A stretch of DNA of 7,626 bases from Spirochaetaceae bacterium (GTDB taxonomy: Bacteria; Spirochaetota; Spirochaetia; Treponematales; Breznakiellaceae): assembly GCA_031279895.1 (NCBI GenBank), contig JAITHR010000030.1:1-7626 (forward strand), given 5' to 3'. A program made the position numbers and the translations under genes. The notes beneath the pieces were generated by a model. It did no database searches. It worked only from the letters and a program-made list of their open reading frames with translations, and was not told the DNA's origin. Each line of letters begins with the position of its first letter. The stretch's first letter is position 1. Shown piece by piece: positions 4,900 through 7,626 of this stretch.

Positions 4900-6882
4900 C
4901 TAGAGAAGGGAGACCGGATCCACATCCACTTCAAGGTAGACGCCGTTTTCCTTGCGGCTTTCGTGATCCCGCGCCAGTTCCGTTGCCGCCCGGTGGAGCG
5001 CGCCCATCTCCGGCCCCCGCAGCAGGATCTGGCGGCGGTGGTTTCCCGCGATAACGCCGATAGGACACTCCGAGGGACCGAGCATATCCGCGCCTGCGGG
5101 CAGCAGCGCGCCGGCTCTGTCCGCGAGGGCGTCGGCGGCGGCCTCCGCCTGTTCCGCTGATTTCGAGCGTACCGTGAACTTAATAAGGCGCGTGTAGGGC
5201 GGGAAGGAGAGGGCCTTCCGCGCTTTCAGTTCCGCGTCGAAGAAGCCCGCCACGTCCAGGTTGCAGGCGCTGATAATAACCGGATCTTTGGGACGCAAGG
5301 TCTGCACGACCACCTTGCCGTCGGGAAAATAGCGCCCTGACCTGCCCGCCACCTGCACGATAAGGGAAAACACCCGCTCTGCCGCGCGAAAATCCGGCAT
5401 ACACAGGCCCGTGTCTGCCAGAACCACCCCCACAAGGCGCACTCCGGGGAAATTAAGCCCCTTCGCCACCATTTGGGTTCCCAGCAGTATGTCGAAACCG
5501 CCGGCGCGGAAGGAATCCATAGTGCGCTCAAGACTCCCCTTGCCGGCAACCGAGTCCGTGTCCGCCCGGCATATACGCAGGTCCGGGAACGTTTCCCGCG
5601 CCTCCTCTTCGATAAGCTCGGTGCCGAAGTTCGCGTAGCCCACCGCGACGGAACCGCACTTGGGACAGACCTTCGGCGCTTTAATCTGATAGCCGCAGTA
5701 ATGGCAGACCGCGCGCTCCCTGTTCTTGTGGTACGTCAGGGACACGGAACAGCGCCGGCAGGTGAGGGTGCAGTCGCATTTCTCGCAGTAAAAAAAACTG
5801 CCGAACCCCCGGCGGTTGAGAAAGAGTATCGTCTGTTTTCCCATGAGCGCGGTTTTGCGTATCTCCTCCCGCAGTTCTTTGGTAAAACAGCTGTCCGCGC
5901 CGTGCAGTTTCACAAGACGCACCTCCGGCACGCTCCCGCCGGAAAGCCGGCGGGTAAGGGTAAGGCGCGTGATGGCCCCCTCTCCCATGAGTTTCCACGC
6001 CTCCGCCGACGGGGTGGCGGATCCCATGACAAGACGCGCCCCTTCACGGGCGCACCGCCGCATGGCGACCTGACGGGCGTGATAGCGCGGGGTGCTGCCG
6101 GATTTGTACGAGCCGTCATGCTCCTCGTCAATGATAACAAGCCCCAGGTCCCGCGCCGGCGCGAACACCGCGCTCCGGGGGCCCACCACCACACGCGCCT
6201 CCCCCCGCTGTATCCGAGCCCACTCGGTAAGACGGGCGTTCGGAGACAGGGCGGAGTGTATCACCGAGGCCGTGGGGCCGAACCGCTCCTTTACCGCCTC
6301 GGCGGTCTGGCGGGTGAGGGCGATTTCCGGCACCAGGTACAGCACCGACTTCCCTTCGTGCAGTATACGGTCTGCTGCCCGCAGAAAGACCTCGGTCTTG
6401 CCGGAACCGGTAATGCCGTAGAGGTAAAAGAGGCGGGATCCGGCCTGCGGCGCGGTAACGGCTTCCAGCGCCGCCTCCTGTTCCGCGGAAAGCTCCGGCG
6501 TTCCTCCGGCAATCTCCCCGTCGATTTCAACGGGAAACGACGACGCGCCCGGCCTTTTGCCTGAGGGTATCATGGCGGCCAACGCCTGCCCCAGGGCGCA
6601 GAGGTAGTAGCCCGCGACCCAGCGGGCAAGGTCCAGTTCCCGCTCCCCGAAAACCGGCTCCTCGTCAACGATCCTGCGGACCGGCTTCACCGCGACCCCC
6701 GCTGGCGGCGCGTGCGCGGTCTCTCCGATGATATACCCCAGCATATCCCCCCGCCTCCCGAAGGACACCCGCGCCCGCTTCCCCAGACGCCCCGCGCCGT
6801 TACTGTCCATGGCGTAGGTATACACGCGGTTAAGGGGAATATCAAACACAACCTCAAGGTACGGCGCGGGGTTAGGGCGCAT
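4900..6882 (-). CDS. priA: Primosomal replication restart helicase PriA
   Basis: PriA recognises abandoned forks and D-loops and reloads the replicative helicase. The protein is 660 aa from ATG 6882. Motifs: N-terminal 3'-end-binding-like domain (about 1-105, YLEVVFDIPLNRVYTY), Walker A GITGSGKT (156-163), Walker B DEEH (252-255), GSAT (287-290), LFLNRRGFGSFFYCEKC (353-369), four zinc-binding CxxC pairs (366/369, 375/378, 393/396, 406/409), GTQMVAKGLNFP (468-479) and QVAGRSGR (510-517). The C-terminus ends in EVDVDPVSLL, matching the family's DVDP ending. It is about 70 residues shorter than E. coli PriA, and the gap falls before Walker A, where the winged-helix domain should be. The start at 6882 fits: it overlaps the UDG stop by 11 nt, has GGGAG 4 nt upstream, and homology begins there. 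The frame stays open upstream to 7131, but that part is shadow of UDG. Confidence 0.97.
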   Translation of the reverse strand: MRPNPAPYLEVVFDIPLNRVYTYAMDSNGAGRLGKRARVSFGRRGDMLGYIIGETAHAPPAGVAVKPVRRIVDEEPVFGERELDLARWVAGYYLCALGQALAAMIPSGKRPGASSFPVEIDGEIAGGTPELSAEQEAALEAVTAPQAGSRLFYLYGITGSGKTEVFLRAADRILHEGKSVLYLVPEIALTRQTAEAVKERFGPTASVIHSALSPNARLTEWARIQRGEARVVVGPRSAVFAPARDLGLVIIDEEHDGSYKSGSTPRYHARQVAMRRCAREGARLVMGSATPSAEAWKLMGEGAITRLTLTRRLSGGSVPEVRLVKLHGADSCFTKELREEIRKTALMGKQTILFLNRRGFGSFFYCEKCDCTLTCRRCSVSLTYHKNRERAVCHYCGYQIKAPKVCPKCGSVAVGYANFGTELIEEEARETFPDLRICRADTDSVAGKGSLERTMDSFRAGGFDILLGTQMVAKGLNFPGVRLVGVVLADTGLCMPDFRAAERVFSLIVQVAGRSGRYFPDGKVVVQTLRPKDPVIISACNLDVAGFFDAELKARKALSFPPYTRLIKFTVRSKSAEQAEAAADALADRAGALLPAGADMLGPSECPIGVIAGNHRRQILLRGPEMGALHRAATELARDHESRKENGVYLEVDVDPVSLL

Positions 6883-7615
6883 CAGACTCCCGCGCCTCCC
6901 GCGCATACCCCTCGTCGAGCGCCGCGAGCCGGTCACGCAGTTTTTTAAGGTCTTCCCAGGTCGGACGCTTAAGGCTCTGATCCCGAAGGAGGGCGCTGGG
7001 GTGGTAGGTGGCGATAAGGGGGATGCCGGCGTACTCGAAAAAGCGTCCCCGCAGGCTCCCGATAGGTTCCGCGCTTTTAAGAAGCGTCCGGGCAGGCGTC
7101 CGTCCGACACAGAGTATCGCCCGCGGCTCAAGCAGGGCTATCTGGCGGGAGAGAAACGGGCCGCAGGCCGCGATTTCTTCCGGCGCCGGTTCCCGGTTGC
7201 GCGGGGGGCGGCATTTCACCACGTTAAGGATAAAGCAGTTGCGCTCCCGCGAAAGGCGGATAGCCCCAAGCATCTTCGTAAGAAGCTGCCCCGCGTTTCC
7301 CACAAAGGGTTTCCCCCAGGCATCCTCTTCGGCGCCCGGACCCTCGCCGACCACCACCACGAGCGGACGGCGTACCCCTTCGCCCGGCACGGTTTTCGTT
7401 CTCGTTCCGGCAAGGCCGCAGCCGGCGCACGCGGCAATGGCTTCGGCTACTTTTTCAAGACAGTCGCCGGCCTCCGCGCCCGGTGCGGAAACATCCTCGC
7501 GGTCCTTAAAATCATACTGCCCGCGGGGGGTTTTGTACCCGTGCCGCAGGAAGTCGGCGGCTCTGTCAAGAAACACGGCCACGCGCTCTTTTTGTTCAGC
7601 AGTCATACCTCTCAT
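6872..7615 (-). CDS. udg: Uracil-DNA glycosylase, family 4 (4Fe-4S)
   Basis: This 247-aa enzyme excises uracil from DNA and starts base excision repair. Its four iron-sulfur cysteines are C63, C66 (CAGC), C135 (VVKC) and C151 (AAC). Motif A is GEGPGAEED (90-98), followed by GKPFVGNAGQLL (101-112), and motif B is TYHPSALLR (203-211) with the catalytic-site His205. Residues 1-55 are a variable N-terminal extension common in this family. The start is ATG 7615, preceded by GGTGGGG in the last bases of the window; ATG 7606 (codon 4) is less likely, because its nearest SD abuts it. The stop overlaps priA by 11 nt, so translation is probably coupled. Family 4 enzymes are typical of thermophiles, archaea and many bacteria lacking the family 1 Ung enzyme; whether Ung exists here cannot be seen. 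Confidence 0.96.
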   Translation of the reverse strand: MRGMTAEQKERVAVFLDRAADFLRHGYKTPRGQYDFKDREDVSAPGAEAGDCLEKVAEAIAACAGCGLAGTRTKTVPGEGVRRPLVVVVGEGPGAEEDAWGKPFVGNAGQLLTKMLGAIRLSRERNCFILNVVKCRPPRNREPAPEEIAACGPFLSRQIALLEPRAILCVGRTPARTLLKSAEPIGSLRGRFFEYAGIPLIATYHPSALLRDQSLKRPTWEDLKKLRDRLAALDEGYAREARESDAP

Positions 7616-7626
7616 TGAACCCCACC

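Noticed and set aside
3493..5160. 555-aa plus-strand open frame
   Set aside because: It lies opposite the MATE transporter and the end of priA, is rich in His, Arg and Gly with no recognisable domain, and arises from the GC-rich codon use of the true minus-strand genes.
5473..6564. 363-aa plus-strand open frame
   Set aside because: It is a shadow of priA, whose helicase and zinc motifs are intact on the minus strand over the same bases.
6883..7131. 83-residue N-terminal extension of PriA
   Set aside because: These codons overlap the UDG gene in another frame, look non-conserved, and precede the point where PriA similarity and the ribosome binding site begin.

Overview
The window is GC-rich (roughly 60% by eye) and carries ordinary bacterial housekeeping genes beside a repeat-dense, gene-poor stretch of about 690 bp. 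The organism is probably an anaerobic bacterium, and I favour a host-associated spirochaete of the Treponema group. This rests on two things: a rubrerythrin of the anaerobic peroxide-scavenging type, and a left-edge protein that resembles, from memory, a family of uncharacterised helical proteins in gut treponemes. The lineage is an inference; no rRNA or clear marker is present.

Layout. (1) Positions 1-323, minus strand: the 5' part of an unrecognised gene that runs off the left edge, with an excellent ribosome binding site. (2) Positions 324-1012: no convincing gene, but layered repeats. They are a G-rich 10-11 bp repeat with G-quadruplex potential, a nine-unit 21-bp array built on the palindrome AAAAGGTATACCTTTT, four copies of a 9-bp CCGYCTCCG repeat, and a 77-bp imperfect direct repeat whose copies flank and include a long hairpin. 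(3) Positions 1013-2545, plus strand: a RecQ-family helicase, ending convergently against the next gene. (4) Positions 2546-2693: an intrinsic terminator for the minus-strand gene, plus an inverted third copy of the repeat seen upstream of recQ. (5) Positions 2694-3236, minus: a rubrerythrin with an N-terminal rubredoxin domain, preceded by candidate promoters and a near-palindrome. (6) Positions 3427-7615, minus, in transcription order: family 4 uracil-DNA glycosylase, primosomal helicase PriA (overlapping it by 11 nt) and a MATE transporter 57 nt further on, ending in a probable intrinsic terminator. This looks like one transcription unit.

Functional reading. UDG, PriA and RecQ all serve DNA repair and fork restart: UDG removes uracil, PriA reloads the replisome at stalled forks, and RecQ unwinds recombination intermediates. 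Rubrerythrin removes peroxide and so limits oxidative DNA damage. No complete new defence or mobile system is visible. The most unusual part is the repeat zone at 350-920, above all the helically phased 21-bp palindrome array, and the repeat family that brackets recQ.
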